This document shows positions 8,787 to 19,100 of a stretch of 48,384 nt of DNA, piece after piece. The DNA lies in assembly GCA_020846025.1 (NCBI GenBank), contig JADLER010000059.1:1-48384 (forward strand), given 5' to 3'. Positions within the stretch are counted from its first letter, which is position 1. Each line of letters starts with the position of its first letter. This stretch comes from Bacteroidia bacterium. Its GTDB lineage: Bacteria; Bacteroidota; Bacteroidia; B-17B0; Aurantibacillaceae. The notes below the pieces were generated by a model. It was not told where the DNA came from. It saw nothing but the letters and a program-made list of their open reading frames with translations, and made no database searches. A program made the translations under genes and the position numbers.

Positions 8787-9224
8787 ATGACATTAAACGA
8801 TCCAATTGTATTACCTAAGGATATTTTAAATTATATACCTCAACGTCCACCCATTGTTTTAATTAGTAAGATATATAAATGTGATACTGAATCTATTATT
8901 ACAGGTTTTGATATTACCGAAGCGCATATCTTTTCAAAAAACAAGGTGTTAACCGAATCTGGTATCATTGAAAACATGGCACAAACGGCAGCAGCTATGG
9001 CAGGTTTTGAGGCGGTTGTAAATAAATCTCAACCCCGAGTAGGATTTATTGCTAATATAAAAAATTTAGAGATAACACATTTACCTAGTGTTAATAATGA
9101 AATTATTACAGAGGTTAAAACTAAAACACAAGTAATGAATGTGTCAATCATTGAAGCTAAATCATATTGCAACCAAGCACTTGTTGCTTCGTGTGAAATG
9201 AAAATATTTTTACAAGAAAATTAA
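8787..9224 (+). CDS. FabZ/ApeI-like hotdog-fold 3-hydroxyacyl-ACP dehydratase
   Basis: The frame opens at a TTG at 8736, but the ATG at 8787 gives a 145-residue protein of normal family length starting just before the family motif. Visible features: IPQRPPIVLISKI (the PHRPPFLLVD-type first strand), His47 in AHIFSKN and Glu62 in ESGIIENMAQTAAA, corresponding in spacing to the catalytic His and Glu of FabZ. This version resembles the dehydratases of aryl-polyene/flexirubin-type clusters (the IENMAQTAA pattern) more than housekeeping FabZ, but that is a judgement from memory of the families. It is followed after 4 bp by an ABC ATPase and then a permease, so the three form one operon, perhaps for modification or export of an acyl product. 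No other polyketide or polyene genes are nearby. Confidence 0.75.
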   Translation: MTLNDPIVLPKDILNYIPQRPPIVLISKIYKCDTESIITGFDITEAHIFSKNKVLTESGIIENMAQTAAAMAGFEAVVNKSQPRVGFIANIKNLEITHLPSVNNEIITEVKTKTQVMNVSIIEAKSYCNQALVASCEMKIFLQEN

Positions 9225-9228
9225 TTGT

Positions 9229-9975
9229 ATGTCGGCATTAGTTGAAATACAACATGTAACTAAAACATACAAAAATGCTTTAAAGCCTTCGGTAGATAAT
9301 TTATCGTTTCAAATTAATACTGGAACTATTTTTGGATTACTGGGACCTAATGGTGCAGGAAAAACCACATTAATAAGTATGCTTTGCGGATTATTTTTAC
9401 CAAATAGCGGACACATAACAATTAATGGGTTTAATCATCAAACCAACAGTAAAGCTTGCAAACAAATAATAGGTGTTGTGCCGCAAGAAATTGCATTATA
9501 TCCTACACTTACAGCTTGGGAGAACTTAATTTTTTTAGGAAACATGTATGGATTAAATCATGCGACATTAAAGAAAAAAATAAAAACATACTTACAAATT
9601 TTTGGTTTAGAAGATTATACGCACCAAAAAATTTCAACTTTTTCGGGAGGAATGAAACGTCGCGTGAATTTAATTGCCGGCATTCTTCATCAACCGCAAT
9701 TACTTATCTTAGATGAACCTACCGTAGGCGTTGACATTCAATCCAAAAACGCCATCATTAATCAACTTAAAACACTTAATAAAGAAAATGGTACAACTAT
9801 ATTATACACATCACATCACCTAGATGAAGCCGAAGATTTTTGTTCCCATATAGCTATTATTGATGAAGGTAAATTAATCACTCAAGGCCACACTCAAGAG
9901 TTAATTCAAACGCATCATTGCCAAAATATAGAAGACGTGTATTTAAAAATAACAGGCAATAAGTTCAGAGATTAG
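9229..9975 (+). CDS. ABC-2 type transporter, ATP-binding protein
   Basis: A single nucleotide-binding domain of 248 residues. The Walker A motif is GPNGAGKTT (Lys45), the Q-loop is in VVPQEIALYP, the signature is FSGGMKRR (about residues 138-145), Walker B is LLILDEPTVGVD (Asp162-Glu163) and the switch histidine is in LYTSHHLDEAE. The lack of membrane segments means it needs the permease encoded 2 bp downstream. The sequence resembles CcmA-type/drug and polyketide exporters that work with ABC-2 permeases. It sits 4 bp after the hotdog dehydratase gene, consistent with one operon. The substrate is unknown. Confidence 0.93.
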   Translation: MSALVEIQHVTKTYKNALKPSVDNLSFQINTGTIFGLLGPNGAGKTTLISMLCGLFLPNSGHITINGFNHQTNSKACKQIIGVVPQEIALYPTLTAWENLIFLGNMYGLNHATLKKKIKTYLQIFGLEDYTHQKISTFSGGMKRRVNLIAGILHQPQLLILDEPTVGVDIQSKNAIINQLKTLNKENGTTILYTSHHLDEAEDFCSHIAIIDEGKLITQGHTQELIQTHHCQNIEDVYLKITGNKFRD

Positions 9976-9977
9976 AC

Positions 9978-11252
9978 ATGAAATTACTTTACAGCATCTA
10001 TAAAGAATACAAAGTGTTCATCCGAGATAAGGCTGGATTAGCTATTTTGTTTTTGATGCCTGTAGTTTTAATCTTAGTAATGACTTTAATTCAGGATTCA
10101 ACATTCAAATCCGTAAACGAATCGTCTGTTCCTGTACTTGTAGTTGATAACGACCAAGATTCATTGTCATTGAAATTAAAACGGTATTTGCAACAATCAA
10201 ATTTCTTTAAATTAACCGATACAGTTTTAAGTTATCAAGACGCTAAACAAGAAATTTTGAAAGGACATTACTTAATTGGAATTATTATTCCAACACATAC
10301 AAGCAAACAACTTAAAGAACAATCTTCGGAGAAAATTAGCAATCTACTAAGTAGTTTTAGTGGCGATTCTAATTTAATTCAAACTGAAGCAACATCTAAA
10401 TCCATTCCGCTTCAATTATTATTTGATCCTATTACAAAACAATCATTTAAAACAACCATAACGAATAGCATTGAGCGCATTATATCACAAATAGAATTAG
10501 AAACAATGATGAGTGCTCTTCATAAAAACATGCTTGAAATTTATCCTGATGCAAAACCAGCTCCAATTAGCAATCAAGCCATCATTAGTATTAAAGAAGA
10601 ATATGCTACCAGTAATAACAATTCTATTATTCCAAACTCTGTACAACACAATGTACCTGCTTGGACACTGTTTGCAATGTTTTTTATTTGCATTCCGCTT
10701 GCTAGTAACATTATAAAAGAACGAAACGATGGAAGTGCATTTAGATTAATGACAATGCCTAACGCTTATTTTATTGTAATGCTCGGAAAAGTTACCACAT
10801 ATTTAATAGTTAGCTTACTTCAATTTTTCCTTATCCTCTCCATTGGTGTTTACATTTTACCATTACTTAGTATTCCTGCGCTTAACATTGGTAATCAATT
10901 GCCACTACTCATTTTAGTAGCACTATCGGCAGGTATAGCGGCTGTAGGATTTGGATTGTTAGTAGGTACTGTTGCCACCACACACGATCAAGCATCACTA
11001 TTTGGTGCTATTATGGTTATTATTTTTGCAGCCATAGGTGGAGTTTGGGTTCCAACATTTGTAATGCCCCACTTTATGAAAATCATTTCTGTATTTTCTC
11101 CTATGAATTGGGGATTAGAATCATTTTATGCTGTATTTGTACGCAACTCTACACTTCAAGAAATTTATTTTGAACTAATAAAGTTGTGGGTGTTTTGCGC
11201 TATTACAATTATTAGTGCATTTGGGTATCAATCCTACAAGAGAAACCAATAA
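9978..11252 (+). CDS. ABC-2 type transporter permease
   Basis: A 424-residue ABC2_membrane_3-type permease. One N-terminal membrane helix (about residues 20-40, AILFLMPVVLILVMT) is followed by a large extracytoplasmic domain of about 180 residues and then a cluster of five or so C-terminal helices (from WTLFAMFFICIPLASNI to the end). The cytoplasmic motif KERNDGSAFRLMTMPN after the second helix is typical of the family. It partners the ATPase encoded immediately upstream (2 bp gap). Its last codons converge on lepA, 7 bp away, and no intrinsic terminator is visible between them. Confidence 0.9.
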   Translation: MKLLYSIYKEYKVFIRDKAGLAILFLMPVVLILVMTLIQDSTFKSVNESSVPVLVVDNDQDSLSLKLKRYLQQSNFFKLTDTVLSYQDAKQEILKGHYLIGIIIPTHTSKQLKEQSSEKISNLLSSFSGDSNLIQTEATSKSIPLQLLFDPITKQSFKTTITNSIERIISQIELETMMSALHKNMLEIYPDAKPAPISNQAIISIKEEYATSNNNSIIPNSVQHNVPAWTLFAMFFICIPLASNIIKERNDGSAFRLMTMPNAYFIVMLGKVTTYLIVSLLQFFLILSIGVYILPLLSIPALNIGNQLPLLILVALSAGIAAVGFGLLVGTVATTHDQASLFGAIMVIIFAAIGGVWVPTFVMPHFMKIISVFSPMNWGLESFYAVFVRNSTLQEIYFELIKLWVFCAITIISAFGYQSYKRNQ

Positions 11253-11259
11253 AGACCAT

Positions 11260-13050
11260 TTAGTCGTTAAGTTTTAAAACAGCCATAAACGCACTTTGAG
11301 GAATCTCAACATTTCCTACTTGCTTCATTCGCTTTTTACCCTCTTTTTGTTTTTCTAATAACTTACGCTTACGGCTAATATCTCCACCATAACACTTAGC
11401 AGTAACATCTTTTCTTATTGCCTTTATTGTTTCGCGTGCAATTATTTTGGCGCCTATAGCTGCTTGAATTGGAATCTCGAATTGTTGCTTAGGAATTAAC
11501 TCTTTTAATTTTTCACAAATTTTCTTTCCAAATTCATAAGCATTACTTCTATGAATAAGTGCTGATAAAGCATCTACAGGCTCACTGTTTAATAAAATAT
11601 CTAGCTTTACCAAGTCAGATTGTTTCAATCCAATTGGATGATAATCAAAAGATGCATAGCCTTTTGAAATAGATTTAAGGCGATCAAAGAAATCAAAAAC
11701 AACTTCACCTAATGGCATCTCAAAAGAAAGCTCAACTCTATCGGCTGTTAAATAATTTTGATTTGTTATAACTCCTCTTTTCTCTATACACAAACTCATA
11801 ACAGGGCCAATAAATTCAGACTTTGTAATGATGTTAGCTTTAATATATGGTTCTTCAATAAAATCAATTCTGCCTGGATCTGGTAAATCAGCCGGATTAT
11901 TTACTATAACTACCTCGCCATCTGTTTTAGTAGCTCTGTAAGACACATTGGGTACCGTTGTAATAACGGTCATATTAAATTCGCGTTCTAATCGTTCCTG
12001 AATAATTTCCATGTGCAACATTCCTAAGAAGCCACAACGAAAACCAAAGCCCAAAGCAGCAGAAGATTCAGGTTCCCAAGTTAATGAAGCATCGTTTAGT
12101 TGTAATTTTTCCATGCTATAACGCAACTCTTCAAAATCCTCAGTATCTACTGGGTATATACCTGCAAACACCATTGGTTTTACATCCTCAAATCCCTTAA
12201 TAGCTTCTGAACAAGGATTAATGGCACTGGTTAAGGTGTCGCCTACTTTTACCTCTTTAGCTTCCTTAATTCCAGAAATAATATACCCTACATCACCTGT
12301 TTTAATAACATCTCTTGGCTCTTGTTTTAATCGTAATACGCCTATCTCATCGGCATTGTATTCCATGCCTGTGTTTACAAACTTCACTTTTTCTCCTTTT
12401 TTAATACTGCCATTGTAAATCCTGAAATAAGCAATTATACCACGAAACGAATTAAATACTGAATCAAAAATTAATGCTTGTAGAGGTGCTGATTCATTCC
12501 CACTTGGCGGAGGAATACGGTTTACAATTTCTTCTAATATTTCTGTAACTCCCAATCCTGTTTTTCCAGAAGCCGCCATAATTTCTGCACGATCGCAACC
12601 TAATAAATCTACAATTTGATCCTTCACAACTTCGGGGTCGGCACTTGGTAAATCAATTTTATTTAAAATAGGAATAATGGTTAAATTATTTTCAAGTGCT
12701 AAATATAAATTAGAAATCGTTTGAGCTTGGATTCCTTGTGCGGCATCTACAATTAGCAAAGCGCCCTCACAAGCAGCAATTGAACGAGAAACTTCGTAAC
12801 TAAAATCCACATGACCAGGAGTATCTATAAGATTGAGAATATATTTCTCTCCCTTATAAGTATAATCCATCTGTATAGCGTGACTTTTTATTGTAATTCC
12901 ACGCTCTTTCTCTAAATCCATATCATCTAACACTTGATCTTGCATATCTCGTTTAGAGATTGTATTTGTGTATTCTAATAACCTATCTGCCAAAGTAGAT
13001 TTACCATGGTCGATATGAGCGATGATACAAAAATTACGTATGTTTTTCAT
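11260..13050 (-). CDS. lepA: Elongation factor 4 (LepA), translational GTPase
   Basis: LepA binds ribosomes and affects elongation/initiation under stress. The G1 motif AHIDHGKST (residues 11-19), DTPGHVDF (G3) and NKIDLP (G4) are intact, and the C-terminal signature includes [24 protein letters not shown], which is specific to LepA. At 596 residues the length is standard. The ATG at 13050 lies 18 bp downstream of an exact TAnnTTTG -10 box. The gene stands alone: a terminator of the upstream adhesin sits before it, and an ABC permease converges on its 3' end. Confidence 0.97.
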   Translation of the reverse strand: MKNIRNFCIIAHIDHGKSTLADRLLEYTNTISKRDMQDQVLDDMDLEKERGITIKSHAIQMDYTYKGEKYILNLIDTPGHVDFSYEVSRSIAACEGALLIVDAAQGIQAQTISNLYLALENNLTIIPILNKIDLPSADPEVVKDQIVDLLGCDRAEIMAASGKTGLGVTEILEEIVNRIPPPSGNESAPLQALIFDSVFNSFRGIIAYFRIYNGSIKKGEKVKFVNTGMEYNADEIGVLRLKQEPRDVIKTGDVGYIISGIKEAKEVKVGDTLTSAINPCSEAIKGFEDVKPMVFAGIYPVDTEDFEELRYSMEKLQLNDASLTWEPESSAALGFGFRCGFLGMLHMEIIQERLEREFNMTVITTVPNVSYRATKTDGEVVIVNNPADLPDPGRIDFIEEPYIKANIITKSEFIGPVMSLCIEKRGVITNQNYLTADRVELSFEMPLGEVVFDFFDRLKSISKGYASFDYHPIGLKQSDLVKLDILLNSEPVDALSALIHRSNAYEFGKKICEKLKELIPKQQFEIPIQAAIGAKIIARETIKAIRKDVTAKCYGGDISRKRKLLEKQKEGKKRMKQVGNVEIPQSAFMAVLKLND

Positions 13051-13068
13051 TTAACTAAAATAAGGGTG

Positions 13069-13076
13069 CAAAGATA
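13069..13076 (-). promoter_or_regulatory. lepA -10 element
   Basis: TATCTTTG on the minus strand, an exact TAnnTTTG, 18 bp upstream of the lepA ATG. No good -33 TTG is seen at the usual distance, so the -10 element carries the call. Confidence 0.55.
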
Positions 13077-13111
13077 CATTATTAGATGCAAATTATAATG
13101 CGTGTTCAATA

Positions 13112-13143
13112 AAAAAACGCCACCTTAATGAGTGGCGTTTTTT
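13112..13143 (-). terminator. Strong terminator of the giant adhesin gene
   Basis: A perfect 12-bp inverted repeat, AAAAAACGCCAC (13112-13123) and GTGGCGTTTTTT (13132-13143), with an 8-nt loop. Read on the minus strand it follows the stop of the 2465-residue adhesin by about 18 bp and ends in a T run. The symmetry means it could also act on the plus strand. Confidence 0.85.
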
Positions 13144-13161
13144 ATAAAAAGAAGTTAAATA

Positions 13162-16100
13162 TTAATTTTCTTTTTTAATTACATTGACATGACCTACAAA
13201 CGGATGTTTATTACCCATTATATCTTTAGCCATGATTTTATAAATATAAACGCCTTGAGGTGCCATCTTAGAATTACCTTTTACTGATCCGTCCCAACCT
13301 TTTCTTAAGTTGTTACTTGTAAAGATATTCTCGCCCCAACGATCATATATATCCATACGATAGTTTTCTTCATCAATACCAACTCCAACAGGTATAAATA
13401 TATCATTCATTCCATCACCATCAGGTGTAAAGGTGTTTGGTATATACATTGCAAAGTCAGGAGTAATATCAACTAGAACTTGAGCAGTATCTTTACAACC
13501 ATGAACAGAAGTAGCAATTAGGTTAATTTGATAATTACCTACGTATTGATAATAATGACCTGGATTAGTTAAAGTAGATGTATTATCCGTAGCAGATGCT
13601 ACTGGATCGCCAAAGTTCCAATAGTATGTAGATGCCCCTTGTGAAGTATTTACAAAACTAATAGAAGGTGTCAAAATACTTGTAGTTGAAGGGTCTGCAT
13701 AAAAAGAAGCAATTGGTTGAGGATACACTTCAATATAATCAGGTTTAGTAATTGAATTATTACATCCAGTTACTGGATTTTTCACCAATAAACTAATAGT
13801 ATATTTACCCGAATCTGCAAAGGTAGCAACCATTGGGTTTCCACTTCCTCCTACAGCATCGCTCCAAATAAACTGATCAGATGTGCCATCAGAAGTACCT
13901 GTTAAAGTAACTGTTAATGGAGCACAGCCTGATAATGGGCTTCCAGTAAAATCAATAACCGGTAAAGGATTTACATTAACTGTAAACACAGTACTACCAG
14001 TTGGAATTGTACATCCATCATCTATTGTTAATGTATAATTATTAGTAACCGATACAGTTGGTGCACTTCCTGATACTATTGCCTGACTTGTTGCGCCTGG
14101 TATAGCCGGATTCCATACATAAGTGTAAGGGCCTCCATTTCCAGGACTTGTAATTGTAGGGACTAATGTAGTTATATCACCATGACAAATTGTAGTGGTT
14201 GTAGCCTGAACTAATAACTGAGGCGTTACATTAACAGTTATCACTTTAGGTGAAACAGAACAACCATTTACATCAGACATTGAAACAGTATAAGTAGAAG
14301 TAATGGTTGGGTTTACAGTGTGCGGGCCTGCTCCAACAAATGGATTTGGAGCCCAAGTGTAACTGTAAGCAGGAGTTCCACCTTGTCCAGATGCACTAAT
14401 CTGAGTACTTTGACCATAACAAATTGTTATATTAGGACTTACCACTAGATTTAAGAAGGCTGGTTGATTTACATTAATTGGTTGAGAAGTTGTACAACCA
14501 TAGTTGTCTGTTAAAGTCGCCACATAATTTCCAGCGGAAACCCCAGCCACACTTTGTGTTAATGCTGATGTTGTTAATGTTTGGGAAATTGGATTAGACC
14601 AAGATACCGTATAAGGTGCTGTGCCAGGAGTGTAGTTTATGGTAATCTCACCATTTGATAATCCAAAACAACTTGGCATAGTTACACTATAACTAGTAAT
14701 AACAGGTAATGGAGGATTAGCAATATCTATGGTTTGAGTTAATACACACCCTTTAGCATCTGTAATTGTCGCATTCCAATTTGAACCTGGTGACATATTC
14801 GTAGAAATGGTTCCATTAGTGTTTGGAGTTCCACCATTCCATGCTATAGTATACGCTGGAGTTCCACCATTTACTGTTACTGTAGCCGAACCATTTGCTT
14901 GACCACAGGTAGCAGGTAAAGACACATAAGAAGATGATAACGCTGTAGGTTCTATAATAGTAAAGTTAGCGTTAATGGAACAGTTATTCCCATCGGTTAC
15001 TACTACTGAATAAGGACCTGCCGATAATCCGTTTAGATTAGCCGCATTAGGTTGAGCAGGAGTCCAGGCGTAATTGTATCCACCAGAAGTTGTACCACCT
15101 TGAACTACTGTAATAATTTGACCATTACTACCTCCATTACAAGATACATTAGTAAAACTAGATGAAGACATAACTAAAGCTGATGGTTGTGTAATAATAA
15201 TTTGAGCTGATGTAGAACAACCATTTGCATCTGTAGCTGTTCCTGTATAAGTATTTGCAGGAACATTGACTAAAACAGAAGTTGTTTGAGCACTTGGCGT
15301 CCAATTATATGTGTAAGGTGCCGTACCTCCATTAGTTAATAATGTAGCACCACCATCACTTAATCCAAAACATGAGATGTTTGTTGAACTACCTATTGCA
15401 CTTACAAATTGTGTAGGTTCTGTAATTTGTACCGATGCTGTACCTATACATCCCGCATTATCTGTAATTGTTTCAGTATATAGTCCAGCAATTAAATTAC
15501 TTGGGTTTAAAGTTGATTGCCCGTTACTCCAGTTGATGGTATAAGGAGCTACGCCACCAGTAACTGTACTAGTTATCGCTCCGTTATTTCCTCCAAAACA
15601 ACTCACATTTGTACTTGTTAAAATGGTTACAACAGGACCTGCAATATCATTTATTAATCCCGAAGCAACTGCAGTACATCCATTTGCATCAGTTACTGTA
15701 AAATTGTATGCACCTGCTAATACATTGTTATTACATAACGTAGTTACATTATTAGTCCATAAATAATTATATGGTGATGTTCCACCAGTAACAGTTGCAC
15801 AAGTTTTACCATTAGCTTGTCCACAGTTTGAATTTGTGGATGTTACAGCGGCAGTTAATAAAGCAGGTTGATTTAAAGTAAATGTAAGTGTTGTTGTACA
15901 AGCTCCGTTTGAGTTAATAACAACACTGTTTACACCTGCACATAAAGTATTTACAAAATTACCAGATTGTAAGCCTGGTAACCACTGGAAAGTAGTAGTA
16001 CCAGCACCTCCTGAGAAAGCAACATTTGCTGTTCCATCACACACACCATTACAAGTAGGATCCGTCGTGGTTAATGTCGTTGCTAAAGGGGTTGGTTCAA

Positions 16101-19100
16101 TAATAGTTGCGGTAGCTGAAGATACACAACCATTTGCATCAGTTACTGTTGCAATATATTGACCAGCTGTTAAACTATTACTAGTAGCTGCTGTAGATGA
16201 GCTTGGATTCCAAGAGTAGGTATATGCACCAGTACCGCCAATAGCTGCAACAGTTGCAAAACCATTGTTACCACCATTACAAGAAACACTACCAGTTGCG
16301 CTAATATTTGCAACTAATTGTGTAGGCTCTGTTATTGTAATTTGAGCAACCGCAGTACAATTATTAAAATCGGTTGCGGTTACTGTATAAACACCTGCAC
16401 AGGCATTTGTTAGTGTTTGACTTGTTACGCCTGTAGGGCCACCAGCCCAGAAATAATTTACTGGAGCTACACCATTTGTACTACTTGCAATGGCTATAGC
16501 ATTACAAGCCCCAAAACAACTAACATTAGTAGATGTTATACTAGCTGCCATTGCTGGAGGATTTACTAAAGTCATTGTAGGCGAAAGCGTACAACCATTA
16601 GCGTCCATAACATTAACAGCATAGGATCCTGCTCCATAAGGGTTACTTGTAGCACTATTTCCGCCACCAGCGGTCCAAGTAAATGTATATGGAGGTGTTC
16701 CACCTGTTACTGATGCAATTCCATTTCCATCAATTGAACCAAAACACTTAGGTTGTGTTACAACAATACTTGCGGTTAATGCAGTAGGTTCTGAGATACT
16801 AACACTAGTAGAAGCCACGCAACCAGCATTATCAGTAACCGAAACCGTATATAATCCAGCGGTTAAATTTGTTGCAGCTGGTGTTACAGGTCCATGACTC
16901 CAAGTATAAGTGTATGTTCCAACACCCCCCGATGCTAAAGCAACAGCCGCACCCGTATTTCCACCATTACAACTTACATTTGTAAAACTGGTAATTGCAA
17001 TTGTTGGTCCTGATAAATTTGGAATGGTAACGGCTAAAGGCTGATTACAGTTATTAGCATCTGTTACACTAATAGTATATGTACCAGCTATTACATTTGC
17101 AACATCAGTTGTTGTGGATGGTGGAACATTACTCCACACTTGCGTATAAGGATTAGTACCTCCGCTTATAGTCACAGTAGCAGAACCATTTGCCTGGTTA
17201 CAATTTGCAGGTGTTACAGTAGAAGTTAAAGTAATAGAAGATGGTTGGGTTACAGTAATACTTTGAGTAATTGTACAACCATTGGCATCTGTAATATTAC
17301 AAACATAATTTCCTGCTGCAACATTTGGAACGGTAGCTGCAGTACTATTAATTGGCGATGTCCATAAGTAAGTGTAAGGACTAGTTCCTCCAGTACCAGC
17401 AGCTGTAATAGTACCTGTTGGAGTATTAAAACATTTCACGTTCTGTGAATTCATTACGGCATTTAAAACAGAAGGCTGTGTAATCGTTCCAACAACCGAG
17501 GATTTACATCCATAAAAATCTGTTACAGTACAAGTATAGGTGCCTGGACATAAGCTAGTTGCTTGAAGGCCAGTTTGTCCGCCTGGTGTCCATGAATAAG
17601 TAAATGGAGAAGCTCCACCTGTCATACCCACTGTTAAGCTTCCGTCGCAAGAACCATTACATGTTACATTACTAGAAGCTGTAATGGCAGCAGTACCTCC
17701 TGGTGTGTTTCCAATTACAGCAGGCGAACTAATCACGCAGCCATTAGCATCTGTAGCAGTAATTGTATAAGTTCCAGATACTAATCCTATAGATGTAGCA
17801 GCTGCTCCGCCACCACCTGTCCAACTATACGTATAAATAGGTGTTCCACCCGTAACAGTAGCAGATCCAATACCATTAGCTGTGGTACAGTTTGCATTTT
17901 GGGTAGAAACTGTTATAGTTAAAGCAGTTGGTTGATTTACTGTTATAGTTTGAGTAGCTAAACAACCATTAGCGTCTTGAATACCCATCACATAAGTTGC
18001 TGCACCTACATTGTTAAAATTAGGTGAAGTTTGATAAGCTCCGCCATTTAAATTATATGAATAAGTGGGTGTTCCGCCATTTCCAGTAACATTTACAGTT
18101 CCTGATGCTGTACCATTACATTTCGCATCAATTGCAGTAGGGCTAATGCTTAACGCTGTAGGTTCAGTTAATGTAACAGAGGTAGTAGTAATACATCCAA
18201 CGGCATCTTTTATCGTTATATTATAAGATCCTTGAGGTAATCCCGAGAATTGACCTGTTCCATTACTTGAAAATGGCGTTGCTAATGTGTATGTGTATGG
18301 TGCTGTACCGCCAGTTGCTGTAACTGTAAAAGCTCCATTAGTACCACCAAAACACGAAATATTTGTACTAGCTGAAATATTAGCTGTTGGACTTCCTGTA
18401 TTTGAGATACTAAATGGTACACTATATGTACATCCACCTGCATCTTGAACTGTTACAGTATGATTTCCAGCCGCTAAGCCTGATACTGTGTTAGAAGCTC
18501 CAAAAGCACCTCCATCAAAGGAATGAGTATATGGCGTTACACCACCTGTTACTCCTGTGATGGTTGCCGATCCATTGGCGCTTCCACAAGTAGCATTAGT
18601 TGTATTTACTGTTCCTGCAGAAGGCCCTGTACCACCAGCAACATTAAATGTAGTATTAAATGTACATCCACCAGCATCCGAAACTAAGATTGTATGAGTT
18701 CCTGCAGCTAATCCAGTTGTTACACTACCTGTAGCAACTCCATCAACACTAAATGTATAGGCTGGTGTTCCTCCTGTTACTCCTGTAACAGTATAAGTAC
18801 CATTGTTTGTCCCACAAGTAGTAGCGCCTGAATTTCCTGTAATAGCACTTGGTCCAGTACCACTATTAATGACTACATTTTCTGAGTATGTACAACCATT
18901 TGCGTCTCTTACAGTAATTGTGTACGTACCCGTTCCAAGACCAGTTGCAGGTGAAGTTCCTGCTACACCATTTACAGAATAGGTATATGGTGTAGTACCT
19001 CCAGTAGGTGTCCCAAATGTTATAGTTCCATTACTACTGCCACAAGTTGCGTTAGTAAATGATGTTACAATATCTATTGGGCCAGCTATGTTTGATAGCG

